Source: Kitasatospora sp. MAA19
GTDB taxonomy: Bacteria > Actinomycetota > Actinomycetes > Streptomycetales > Streptomycetaceae
Reading direction: 5' to 3'
DNA: 64,000 nt
NCBI RefSeq assembly: GCF_029894125.1
Contig: NZ_JARXYZ010000003.1
Span: forward strand, 248,001 to 312,000
Shown piece by piece: positions 16,794 to 23,839 of this stretch. The first letter of the stretch is position 1. Each line of letters opens with the position of its first letter. The translations under genes were made by a program, and so were the position numbers. A model generated the notes under the pieces. That model was not told the origin of the DNA. It did not search any database and worked only from the letters and a program-made list of their open reading frames with translations.

Positions 16794-18061
16794 GCGGGCT
16801 GGGCGACTACCGCGCCGAGCGGCGGGCCGACCGTCAGGCCGACCGCGCCGACGCCCGAGCGGACCGCCGGGACGAGCGCGAGCAGAACCGGCTGGACGCC
16901 GAGGCGGCCCGTCAGCGGCGGGAGGCCGATCAGCGCGCCGCCGAGGAGGCACGGGACCGCCGCCGGGCGGCGCGGGCCGCGCGTCTTGGCCGGGTGACCG
17001 GGTGGGTGACGGGCAACCCGGCGGGGGCGTTCGTCCGCTTCGTGCAGGCCTGCTCGATCGTGCCGGCCGTGGTCTCCCAGGTCGCTGCCCTTGACCACGC
17101 GAAGGTGTACCTGCTGCTCGCGGTGCTGCTGGCCGCCATGCTGGAGGGCGGCGCGTGGGCGCTTGTCGCCATGGGCGCACAGGCCGAGGGTGAGCGGTCC
17201 ACCCGCACCTACCGACTCGGCGCGTGGGCGGCCGGCCTGGTCGCCGGGGGCATCAACTTCGCCCACGGCTGGCAGCAGTACCCGCACCACCACTGGGTCG
17301 CGTTCGTGCTGGCCCTGTCCAGCATCGGCGCCGTCTGGCTGACCGACCTCCAGACCCACGGCGGCCGCGGCCCGACCACCGCCGAGAAGAAGCGGGCTAA
17401 GGAGCAGGCGGAGCACGCCCGCCGCCGCTCCGCGCACCACCCCGAGGTCCGGGAGGTCGCCGACCGCCTGCTGTCCGCCGCCCCGTTCGGCGCGCTGCCG
17501 GCCGACGAGGCGTGGCGGATCGCGTGGGAGTACGTCCACGGCGTCACCGTCCCCGGCCTGACCGCCGATCTGCTGGCCCAGCGGCTCAACGCCCGCGCCC
17601 GGGTGGCGGAGCTGAGCGTCCTCCCGGCGCCAGCAGATCTGTGGCCGGGGATGCCCGACGACCCGTTCCCCGCCCTCACCCTTCCGCTGCCCTCCGGGCC
17701 GTCCGACGGTGTCTACCTCGACACCGTTCCCGACGAGTTGCGGAACGCTTCCCCGATCACGGTCGAAAGCCTGGAAGCCCTTTACGGAACGGGGTCGTAC
17801 GTGCCCGCACCCGATTCCGAGGCGCCCAAGGCGGGCCGCCCGGACAAGGCGATCGGGAACGCTTCCGCGACTAGCGGGGAACGCCCCCTCGACCCGGCCG
17901 ACATCGCCCGGATTCGCGTCCTGGCCGACGACCTCGCCGCGCGCGGCGAGGAGCTCAGCACCAAGAAGGTCCGCGACGTCCTCGGCTGCCGCAACGACTA
18001 CGCCGTGCGCTTGCGCCGCCACGTCGACACCGAGCGCAACAACCCGCCGAGCGCCGCCTGA
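16790..18061 (+). CDS. DUF2637-like (Spd-type) membrane protein
   Basis: A 423-residue protein. The first 65 residues are a highly charged Arg/Asp/Glu coiled region, followed by about four membrane helices (FVQACSIVPAVVSQVAALDH, VYLLLAVLLAAMLEGGAWAL, LGAWAAGLVAGGINFAHGW, VAFVLALSSIGAVWLTDLQT). The C-terminal half is soluble and ends with a helix-turn-helix-like segment (GEELSTKKVRDVLGCRNDYA). This matches the DUF2637/SpdB-like proteins found on streptomycete plasmids and AICEs, which are linked to plasmid spreading between hyphal compartments. Overlaps on both sides show it is in an operon. Confidence 0.75.
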   Translation: MSGLGDYRAERRADRQADRADARADRRDEREQNRLDAEAARQRREADQRAAEEARDRRRAARAARLGRVTGWVTGNPAGAFVRFVQACSIVPAVVSQVAALDHAKVYLLLAVLLAAMLEGGAWALVAMGAQAEGERSTRTYRLGAWAAGLVAGGINFAHGWQQYPHHHWVAFVLALSSIGAVWLTDLQTHGGRGPTTAEKKRAKEQAEHARRRSAHHPEVREVADRLLSAAPFGALPADEAWRIAWEYVHGVTVPGLTADLLAQRLNARARVAELSVLPAPADLWPGMPDDPFPALTLPLPSGPSDGVYLDTVPDELRNASPITVESLEALYGTGSYVPAPDSEAPKAGRPDKAIGNASATSGERPLDPADIARIRVLADDLAARGEELSTKKVRDVLGCRNDYAVRLRRHVDTERNNPPSAA

Positions 18062-18189
18062 GCGTCCGCCGCGAGGACATCTCTCCCCCCCCCATCCCGC
18101 CCATCACCGAAGCGGACCGCGCTCAGGCAGCCGGCGCCGCCGACCGCCTGTTCACCCGCCTCCTCGGCGCGAAGGGTGGTGTCCGGTGA
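18058..18189 (+). CDS. Possible 43-codon ORF with CTG start
   Basis: The frame between 18058 and the TGA at 18187 has strong coding character (SVRREDISPPPIPPITEADR, then LFTRLLGAKGGVR) but no ATG, GTG or TTG. CTG at 18058 overlaps the previous stop as CTGA, mimicking the ATGA/GTGA junctions of neighbouring genes, and the stop overlaps the next GTG as GTGA. It may use CTG, or be a remnant whose start was lost. The run of nine C at 18085-18093 is another possible error point. Confidence 0.4.
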   Translation: MSVRREDISPPPIPPITEADRAQAAGAADRLFTRLLGAKGGVR

Positions 18190-18431
18190 ACACGTTCAAG
18201 CAGGTGCCCGGCCTGGGCACCGCCCGTCTCGACCACGGCGGCCTCGCCTACCGGCTCGCCGAGCCGCTGACGATCGATGAGGTCGCCGGCCTGCTCCGCG
18301 AGACCTGGTGCCGCCGCCTGACGGTCTCCGACGCCTCCGCCGACGGCGAGCGCCCCGCCGAGTTCCGCGCGCTCTGCGAGCTGGACGGCGAGCCGTTCGT
18401 CCTTGTCGGCCGGATCGGGGAGGGCGCCTGA
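18186..18431 (+). CDS. Hypothetical element protein, 81 residues
   Basis: Starts at GTG 18186 with AAGGG about nine bases upstream and overlaps the preceding stop. The small soluble product (VNTFKQVPGLGTARLDHGGL, then EPLTIDEVAGLLRETWCRRL) has no membrane segment and ends FVLVGRIGEGA. Its stop shares a base with the next ATG (TGATG). No known family is recognised; conserved placement suggests a role in transfer or element maintenance. Confidence 0.65.
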   Translation: MNTFKQVPGLGTARLDHGGLAYRLAEPLTIDEVAGLLRETWCRRLTVSDASADGERPAEFRALCELDGEPFVLVGRIGEGA

Positions 18432-18607
18432 TGTTCGGCCTCGGCAAGAAGCCGCCCGCCCAGCCCCAGTCCCGCCAGCAGCGCAGGGCGAAGGCCGTCC
18501 GCGAGGCGGACCGGGCTGGCCACGCGGCGATCAACGCCCGCCCCGAGAACCGCAGCACCACCCCCGGCCCCGGGCCGATCCCCCGCCGCTGGTGGCTCTC
18601 CTCCTGA
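18431..18607 (+). CDS. Hypothetical basic protein, 58 residues
   Basis: ATG at 18431 overlaps the previous TGA. The product is very basic and probably disordered: MFGLGKKPPAQPQSRQQRRA, then a Pro/Gly segment and the end PRRWWLSS. Basic peptides of this kind often bind nucleic acid, but there is no motif to support a specific role. Confidence 0.6.
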   Translation: MFGLGKKPPAQPQSRQQRRAKAVREADRAGHAAINARPENRSTTPGPGPIPRRWWLSS

Positions 18608-18662
18608 CCCGCCGTCGGGCCCGGCTACGGCCGGGCCCGCTACCTGCCAATGGAGGCAGACC

Positions 18663-18755
18663 ATGATCTACCTGGTTCTGCTGCTGATCCTGGTCGACGC
18701 CGGGATCGGCCTGTGGGCCCTGCGCGAGCTGGCCCGCCGGGGGTGGTACCGGTGA
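18663..18755 (+). CDS. 30-residue membrane peptide (Spd-like)
   Basis: ATG at 18663 follows AATGGAGGCAGACC, a good ribosome site. The product is a single helix (MIYLVLLLILVDAGIGLWAL) with a basic end (RELARRGWYR). Its TGA overlaps the GTG of the next gene. Very small membrane peptides occur in spd operons of streptomycete plasmids. Confidence 0.7.
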   Translation: MIYLVLLLILVDAGIGLWALRELARRGWYR

Positions 18756-19507
18756 CCGTTCCCCCGCCCCCGACCCAGCCGCCGACCGTCGGCATGCCCG
18801 ACGCCGAACCCGAGCCCGTTGTCGAGTGGTGGCGCAAGAGCGGTCCGTGGAGCCAGCGCACCGCTCCCGAGCCCGAGGCCGAGCCCGTCGACCTCCGCAA
18901 AACCGCCCCCGACGACGTCGGCGAGGACCAGGCCGACGAGGACCTGGTCGACGAGGCCGGCCCCGCCGACCCGCAGCAGCTCGTCCCGCCGCCCGCCCCC
19001 TCCTACGACATGGACAGCGTGGTGAACCGCCTCGGGCTGCTGATCAGCGAGACGCCGGAAGAGCGGGCCGAGCGAATCCGCAACGAGCGCGAGGACTGGT
19101 ACCAGCGACAGGGGGAGACCCCCGAGCAGCGCAAGGCCCGGCACCGGTCCGAGCGGCTGGCCCAGCGCCACAAGGCCTCGGTGCTGTGGCGCCAACCCCA
19201 GTCCGAGCGCGCCCGCCGCTTCCGCCGCTGGTGCATCCTCACCACCGCCTCCGCCGTGGTCGGCTTCAACGTCGGCGCCGTCCAGCTGGCCGCCCACCTG
19301 CCCCTCACCGTCGCCGCGTTCGCCGCGGCCGGCGCCTGGGTCCTCGACCTGCGCATGCGCCGGTGGGGCCACGTCCGGGTGTCCGAGGTCCGCGGCCCCG
19401 GTGCCCTCACCGTCCTGGTCCTCGTCCGGGTGCCGCTCGCCTCCGCCCTGGTCGGCGCCCTCGGCCTGGCCCCGTTGATCACCCTCCTCTCCAGCTCCCA
19501 CCACTGA
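18752..19507 (+). CDS. Spd-like membrane protein, 251 residues
   Basis: GTG at 18752 overlaps the preceding stop. The N-terminal 110 residues are Pro/Glu/Asp-rich and disordered (PTQPPTVGMPDAEPEPVVEW). A charged helical linker (SETPEERAERIRNEREDWYQ) precedes three hydrophobic segments (ASAVVGFNVGAVQLAAHLPL, TVAAFAAAGAWVLDL, LVGALGLAPLITLL). No catalytic motif. Context suggests an intercompartmental spreading protein, by inference. Confidence 0.7.
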   Translation: MTVPPPPTQPPTVGMPDAEPEPVVEWWRKSGPWSQRTAPEPEAEPVDLRKTAPDDVGEDQADEDLVDEAGPADPQQLVPPPAPSYDMDSVVNRLGLLISETPEERAERIRNEREDWYQRQGETPEQRKARHRSERLAQRHKASVLWRQPQSERARRFRRWCILTTASAVVGFNVGAVQLAAHLPLTVAAFAAAGAWVLDLRMRRWGHVRVSEVRGPGALTVLVLVRVPLASALVGALGLAPLITLLSSSHH

Positions 19508-19523
19508 CCGTCAGGAGATCGCC

Positions 19524-19958
19524 ATGGACACCCAGCTGCTCGGCTCGTTCGGCTCCGGCGGCCTCTGCCTGGCCATCGCCGTGTGGATCATCCTCGGCAG
19601 CCGCAAGGCCGAGAAGCAGGGCAAGCTCGCCAAGAAGCACAAGGACGAGCACACCGCCTGGCTCATGATCGTCTTCGGGATCTTCGCGGCCGGTGCCGGA
19701 CAGGCCTTCAGCGCACCGGGCACGGTCGGCGACGCCCTCACCCACGCCTTCACCTCACAGAGCCAGGCGTTCGGCAACGTCGGCGCCGGCGCGGTCGCCG
19801 CGATCCTGACCCTCGCCCTGTTCGGCACCAAGCCCGGCCCGTGGAAGGACAGCATCCTCGGCGCCACCGTGCCGTCCGTCTACGCCGCCGCCGGCGGGAT
19901 CTGGGCCCTGCCGCTCACCGTGATCGGCTCGGTCCTCAAGGGCCTGGTCGGTGCCTGA
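19524..19958 (+). CDS. Spd-like membrane protein, 144 residues
   Basis: ATG at 19524 is preceded by GTCAGGAGATCGCC, a strong ribosome site. Four hydrophobic segments are visible: LCLAIAVWIILGS, AWLMIVFGIFAAGAGQAF, GAGAVAAILTLALF and AAAGGIWALPLTVIGSVL, with a short Lys-rich loop (RKAEKQGKLAKKHKDEH) after the first. The size and pattern resemble small Spd proteins. The stop overlaps the next ATG as TGATG. Confidence 0.75.
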   Translation: MDTQLLGSFGSGGLCLAIAVWIILGSRKAEKQGKLAKKHKDEHTAWLMIVFGIFAAGAGQAFSAPGTVGDALTHAFTSQSQAFGNVGAGAVAAILTLALFGTKPGPWKDSILGATVPSVYAAAGGIWALPLTVIGSVLKGLVGA

Positions 19959-20638
19959 TGAAGCTTCACCGCTATCTCGAAGGCGTGTCGGTCACCGCGT
20001 TCGGCCTAGGCAACAGGCTGATCATCCGGGCCGTCCGTCCCCACGCCGAGAAGGTCTCGATCACCCGCCAGCAGGTCGGGGGAGCACTCGCCCTTGGCCT
20101 CTTCTTCTCCCCTGTCCTGGCCCGGCCAGTCGCCCGGTACGCGCCGCCCGCCGTCACCGTCTTCCTCGTCCTGTGGGTGGTCGTGGCGGTCGTGGTCGGC
20201 AACACCAAAGCCGCCGCCGAACTGGCGAAGGCCGACCAGGCCGCGAAGGAGAAGGCGGCCAAGGCCAAGGCCGGGGACCAGGAAGAGGCCTCCACCAAGG
20301 CCGAGCCGGACGACTCCGACGACCAGGACGACGAGCTCCAGGACGCCCCCGCCGACGCCGACCTGTACGCCCTCGTGCGGTACGTCGCCGCGATGTCCGA
20401 CCAGGGCACCGCCGCCCACCTCTCCCACGTCCTGGAGGAGGGCCAGGCGAGGGGCCTCTTCGGCGGCTGGAAGGTCCCCGACCTGAGGGCCCACCTGGAG
20501 GGCTTGGGGGTGGCCCTGGTCGAGGGCAAGAAGCTCACCTTCAACGGGCGCCAGCGCAACCGCCTCGCGGTGCCGCTGGATGCCCTCCCCGAGGCCGCCC
20601 CGGGCACCGTCCCGGTGGTCGTCCAGAAGGCCGCCTGA
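19958..20638 (+). CDS. Membrane protein with C-terminal helix-turn-helix-like domain
   Basis: The 226-residue product begins MKLHRYLEGVSVTAFGLGNR and has two membrane helices (GGALALGLFFSPVLARPVA and AVTVFLVLWVVVAVVVG). An Ala/Lys and acidic linker leads to a soluble domain (ADLYALVRYVAAMSDQGTAA, then HLSHVLEEGQARGLFGGWKV), which looks like a short winged-helix or DNA-binding fold. It is the last gene of the overlapping run; a 200-base non-coding repeat region follows. Confidence 0.7.
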   Translation: MKLHRYLEGVSVTAFGLGNRLIIRAVRPHAEKVSITRQQVGGALALGLFFSPVLARPVARYAPPAVTVFLVLWVVVAVVVGNTKAAAELAKADQAAKEKAAKAKAGDQEEASTKAEPDDSDDQDDELQDAPADADLYALVRYVAAMSDQGTAAHLSHVLEEGQARGLFGGWKVPDLRAHLEGLGVALVEGKKLTFNGRQRNRLAVPLDALPEAAPGTVPVVVQKAA

Positions 20639-20677
20639 ACCCCTCTCCCCCGTCCCCTCCTGACATCTCCTCTGGAC

Positions 20678-20756
20678 GGCGGTAGAGCGGTAGGAACCGC
20701 AGGTCAGCGCACGCCTACCGCCCTCCCTACCGGCCCCCTACCTACCGCCCTACCGC
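20678..20756. repeat. CTACCGC repeat cluster (iteron-like array 1)
   Basis: CTACC(G) repeats occur at 20715, 20727, 20738, 20742 and 20750, and the inverse GGTAG at 20681 and 20689. They lie in the 200-base gap 20639-20838, upstream of the small Cys-rich gene and replication gene. They may be binding sites for a regulator or replication protein; no ORF is present. Confidence 0.6.
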
Positions 20757-20838
20757 GCCAATCGACACCCCCTCAGCAACCCGGCGCTGCGGCCCCGCGA
20801 CGGCCGCCGCGCCGGGCTGCCTACTGAAAGGCATCACC

Positions 20839-21009
20839 GTGTACGACGACTACGACGAGTTCGACGCCGCCGACTGGGCGCCGGGTGAGTGCGACCACTG
20901 CACCGGCGGCGGGCCCATCGAAACGCCGCTCGGACTCATCTACTGCGCCTGCCAGATCGGCCAGGGCGCCGCTCCCGAGGACTGCCTCTGCGGTCCCGAG
21001 GACGACTGA
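20839..21009 (+). CDS. Small Cys-rich acidic protein (possible zinc-binding)
   Basis: GTG at 20839 follows GAAAGGCATCACC, a good ribosome site. The 56-residue product begins VYDDYDEFDAADWAPGECDH and contains CxxC (CDHC), CxC (YCAC) and CxC (CLCG), a spacing that could hold a metal ion. It is acidic and without a membrane segment. A strong hairpin follows 16 bases later. Function unknown; it lies directly upstream of the replication genes. Confidence 0.7.
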   Translation: MYDDYDEFDAADWAPGECDHCTGGGPIETPLGLIYCACQIGQGAAPEDCLCGPEDD

Positions 21010-21024
21010 CCGACACAGCACGAA

Positions 21025-21075
21025 GCCCCGCAGCAACCGTCGACCTTGCCGGGTGACAGCCGGTTGCTGCGGGGC
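21025..21075 (+). terminator. Strong stem-loop after the Cys-rich gene
   Basis: Arms 21025-21039 and 21061-21075 are perfectly complementary (15 bp) with a 21-base loop. There is no long T tract, so it could be an attenuator or RNA-processing site rather than a plain terminator. Confidence 0.65.
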
Positions 21076-21112
21076 CAATCCGACCCCTCTTCAGAGACCA
21101 GAGGACTCCAGC

Positions 21113-21400
21113 ATGCCCGGAAACACCACCTCGCCGCAGCCCCGCTGCGAGGCCGCCCACCTCGGCGACGCCAGCCCCTGCGAGGGCCCGCGTGACGCCG
21201 TGACCGTCCTCGACCGGCACGGCGACGCCGCCAAGGCCTGCGTGCACCACGGCACCCGCCTGTACGCCAGCCTCGTCGACCCGCGCGTCCACGTCGGCAG
21301 CGTCCCGGGCGCGGCCATCGAGGTCTACTACCGCGCCCAGACCACCTCCGCGTTCGCCTGGCTCGACCACCACCAGCTCCCCGACGAGGAGGAGCGGTGA
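21113..21400 (+). CDS. Hypothetical protein, 95 residues, upstream of the replication gene
   Basis: ATG at 21113 is preceded by AGAGGACTCCAGC. The product (MPGNTTSPQPRCEAAHLGDA, then VLDRHGDAAKACVHHGTRLY) contains a few Cys and His residues that could coordinate a metal but no known domain. Its TGA overlaps the next GTG as GTGA, so it is co-translated with the replication protein and may assist it. Confidence 0.7.
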   Translation: MPGNTTSPQPRCEAAHLGDASPCEGPRDAVTVLDRHGDAAKACVHHGTRLYASLVDPRVHVGSVPGAAIEVYYRAQTTSAFAWLDHHQLPDEEER

Positions 21401-23394
21401 CCGAGAACTCCTTGAACGTGATCCCGTTCCGGCCGGAGCCCGCCGACGTGAGGGCCGCCGAGCAGGCCGTCATCGGCGCCGCCCTGCTCGACCCCGCCCA
21501 GATCCCCGCGCTCGCCGCCCAACTCGGCGACCCGAGCGCGTTCTACCACCCCGCGCACGAGACGATCTGGCGCGCCATCACCCGCATGGCCGGCGGTGAG
21601 CGGCCGGTCGACCCGATGCTGCTGGCCGGCGTCCTGCGCGCCCAGGGCGACCTGGGCCGCATCGGCGGGCCCGGCTACCTGCACGCCTGCGTCGAAGCGA
21701 CCCCGACCGCCGCCAACGGCGACTACTACGCCGAGATCGTGCGCCTCGCCGCCGAGCGCCGCCGCATCGGCACCGCCACCAGCCGCCTCGCCAACATGGC
21801 CATGGCCGGCGAGGACCAGGCCGACCTCGACGCCGTTCGCACCGCCGCCCTCTCCATGCTCGCCGACCTCGCCGCCGGAGACACCTGGCTCGACCCCGTT
21901 CCGCTCGGCTCCCACGGCGCCCTGCCGACCTTCCCCGTCCAGGCCCTGCCCGGATGGGTCGGCGCCTACGTCGCCGCGGTCGCCGAGTTCACCCAGACCC
22001 CGCCCGATGCCGCCGCCACCATGGCCCTCGCCGCCCTGTCGACCGCCGCCGGCGGCCGGGTGAACGTGGAGATCCGGCCCGGCTGGCGCGAGCAGTCCAA
22101 CCTCTACCTGACCTGCGCGATGCCCCCGGCCAGCCGCAAATCCGACGTGTTCGCGTTCACGATGGGCCCGGTCTACAAGGTCGAGGCGGAGCTCCAGGCC
22201 GGCGCCAGGGCGGTGATCATCGAGGCCGAGACCGCCAAGGACGCCGCGCTGGCGGAGGTCGACGCCCTGATGGCCAAGGCCCGCAAGAACCCCGACCTGG
22301 ACCGCACCCGGCTCGTCGCGGAGATCTCCGCCGCGAAGATGCTCGCCGAGGAGATCACCGTCCCGCCGAGCCCGCGGTTGACCCTGTCCGGGGACATCAC
22401 CCCGGAGACCGTCACCAGCCAGCTCGCCGTGCACCGGTGCCTGGCCGCCCTCTCCCCGGAGGGCGACCTGTTCGACAGCATGGTCGGCCGCTACAGCAGC
22501 AAGCCGAACCTGGGCGTGTTCCTCCAGGCCCACAAGGGCGAGCGTCTCCAGGTCGACCGCATCACCCGCGAGCAGACCACCGTCGACAAGCCCGCCCTGA
22601 CCATCGGCGTGACCCCGCAGCCCGCCGTCCTCCAGGAACTCGGCACCGCCCCCGGAGCCCGCGACCGGGGCCTGCTCGCCCGCTTCCTCTACTCCCTGCC
22701 GCCCTCCAACCTCGGCTACCGCAAGGTCCGTACCGCGCCGATCCCCGAGAAGGTCGCGAACGCCTACGACCGCAACCTGACCCGCCTGCTCCACGCCATG
22801 ACCGACCTCACCGACCCGGTCACCGTGCTCATGGACCAGGCCGCCGACCTCGCCATCGAGCGCCTTCAGGAACGCGTCGAGGTCCAGCTCCGCCCCGACC
22901 AGCCGCTCGCCCACATCAAGGACTGGGCCGGCAAGCTCGTCGGCCACATCGCCCGGATCGCCGTCCTGCTCCACCTCGCCGACCACATCGCCTCCGACCG
23001 GGACATCAACGCCTGGCGTGCCGGCCTGGAGGCCGCCACCGTCGACCGCGCCGCCGAGATCGCGGACTACTACACCGCCCACACCCTCGCGGTCTTCGAC
23101 CTCATCGCCGCCGACCCCGCCACCGAGGACGCCCACGCCCTCCTCCAGTGGCTCCAGCGGCCGAAGAAGGACGGCACCCACCGCACCCATATCAAGGCCC
23201 ACGACGCCGTCGCGTCATCCCGGCGGTTCAAGAAGGTCGCCGACGTCGAACCCGCCCTGCACCTGCTCGAACAGCACGGCTGGCTCCGCACCGACCAGCC
23301 CACCGCCAGCGGTCAGCGCGGCCGGCCCCAGGCCGTCACCTACCGCGTCCACCCGGCCGTGAGCACCCCCACGGCCGCAGACGCGACTACGTAA
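21397..23394 (+). CDS. Replication protein: DnaB-N domain fused to DUF3987
   Basis: A 665-residue protein. Residues about 15-140 match the DnaB helicase N-terminal domain (AAEQAVIGAALLDPAQIPAL, then YHPAHETIWRAITRM and a helical hairpin). Residues about 165-600 match DUF3987 (primase/helicase-like P-loop protein) with a variant Walker A, PPASRKSDVF, in place of the usual GSGKS. The C-terminus has a winged-helix-like end (LLQWLQRPKKDG, VEPALHLLEQHGWL). Such proteins serve replication in phages and integrative elements. The degenerate P-loop may mean altered nucleotide use. GTG at 21397 overlaps the preceding stop. The heptamer array follows directly. Confidence 0.85.
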   Translation: MTENSLNVIPFRPEPADVRAAEQAVIGAALLDPAQIPALAAQLGDPSAFYHPAHETIWRAITRMAGGERPVDPMLLAGVLRAQGDLGRIGGPGYLHACVEATPTAANGDYYAEIVRLAAERRRIGTATSRLANMAMAGEDQADLDAVRTAALSMLADLAAGDTWLDPVPLGSHGALPTFPVQALPGWVGAYVAAVAEFTQTPPDAAATMALAALSTAAGGRVNVEIRPGWREQSNLYLTCAMPPASRKSDVFAFTMGPVYKVEAELQAGARAVIIEAETAKDAALAEVDALMAKARKNPDLDRTRLVAEISAAKMLAEEITVPPSPRLTLSGDITPETVTSQLAVHRCLAALSPEGDLFDSMVGRYSSKPNLGVFLQAHKGERLQVDRITREQTTVDKPALTIGVTPQPAVLQELGTAPGARDRGLLARFLYSLPPSNLGYRKVRTAPIPEKVANAYDRNLTRLLHAMTDLTDPVTVLMDQAADLAIERLQERVEVQLRPDQPLAHIKDWAGKLVGHIARIAVLLHLADHIASDRDINAWRAGLEAATVDRAAEIADYYTAHTLAVFDLIAADPATEDAHALLQWLQRPKKDGTHRTHIKAHDAVASSRRFKKVADVEPALHLLEQHGWLRTDQPTASGQRGRPQAVTYRVHPAVSTPTAADATT

Positions 23395-23396
23395 CC

Positions 23397-23567
23397 GTCA
23401 GGGATGTCAGGGCAAAGCCCTGACCAGCCCAATCACCACCAGGCGGCCTGTCAGGGACCGTCAGGGCTGTCAGGGGATCCCGGTTATCCCCTGACAGCCC
23501 TGACAACCCCTGACGCCCCGGCAGGGGTCATATCTGCAGGTCAGCGAGTTCCCCTGACATCCCTGAC
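23397..23567. repeat. GTCAGGG heptamer array with 19-bp hairpin (iteron-like array 2)
   Basis: GTCAGGG occurs at 23397, 23406, 23450, 23460 and 23469, and its complement CCCTGAC at 23418, 23489, 23498, 23508, 23552 and 23561: eleven exact copies, mostly 9-10 bp apart. Arms 23460-23478 and 23486-23504 form a perfect 19-bp stem with a 7-base loop. The array lies between the replication gene and xis-int, so it may be the replication origin, an autoregulatory site, or excisionase/integrase arm sites. Confidence 0.85.
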
Positions 23568-23653
23568 GCTCTCCGCCCTCCGCGTCCGCCCGCGAGAGGG
23601 CCCGCAACGCGCGCCGCAGCCATCAATCCGCACCCACAGCAGGAGACTTCGCC

Positions 23654-23839
23654 ATGCCCAAGCGCGAACTGCTCAAGCTCCCCGTCGTGCTCGCCGAACT
23701 CGGCATGTCCCGTGCCGCCTTCTACCGGATGCGCGCCCGGGGCCAGGCGCCGCGCCTCATCAAGCTCCCGAACGGCCAGGTCCGGGTCGACCGGGCCGAC
23801 CTGGACGCGTGGCTCGCCGCCTGCGAGGTGGCCGCCTGA
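23654..23839 (+). CDS. xis: Excisionase-like helix-turn-helix protein
   Basis: A 61-residue protein with an AlpA/MerR-like winged helix: MPKRELLKLPVVLAELGMSR, AAFYRMRARGQAPRLIKLPN, then GQVRVDRADLDAWLAACEV. ATG at 23654 follows CAGGAGACTTCGCC, an excellent ribosome site. Its TGA overlaps the ATG of the integrase as TGATG, the usual xis-int layout in AICEs. It probably binds near the attachment site and steers the integrase toward excision. Confidence 0.88.
   Translation: MPKRELLKLPVVLAELGMSRAAFYRMRARGQAPRLIKLPNGQVRVDRADLDAWLAACEVAA

Noticed and set aside
23397-23567. Possible CRISPR array
   Set aside because: Units are heptamers in both orientations at 9-10 bp spacing, not 28-37-bp repeats with unique spacers; no cas genes.
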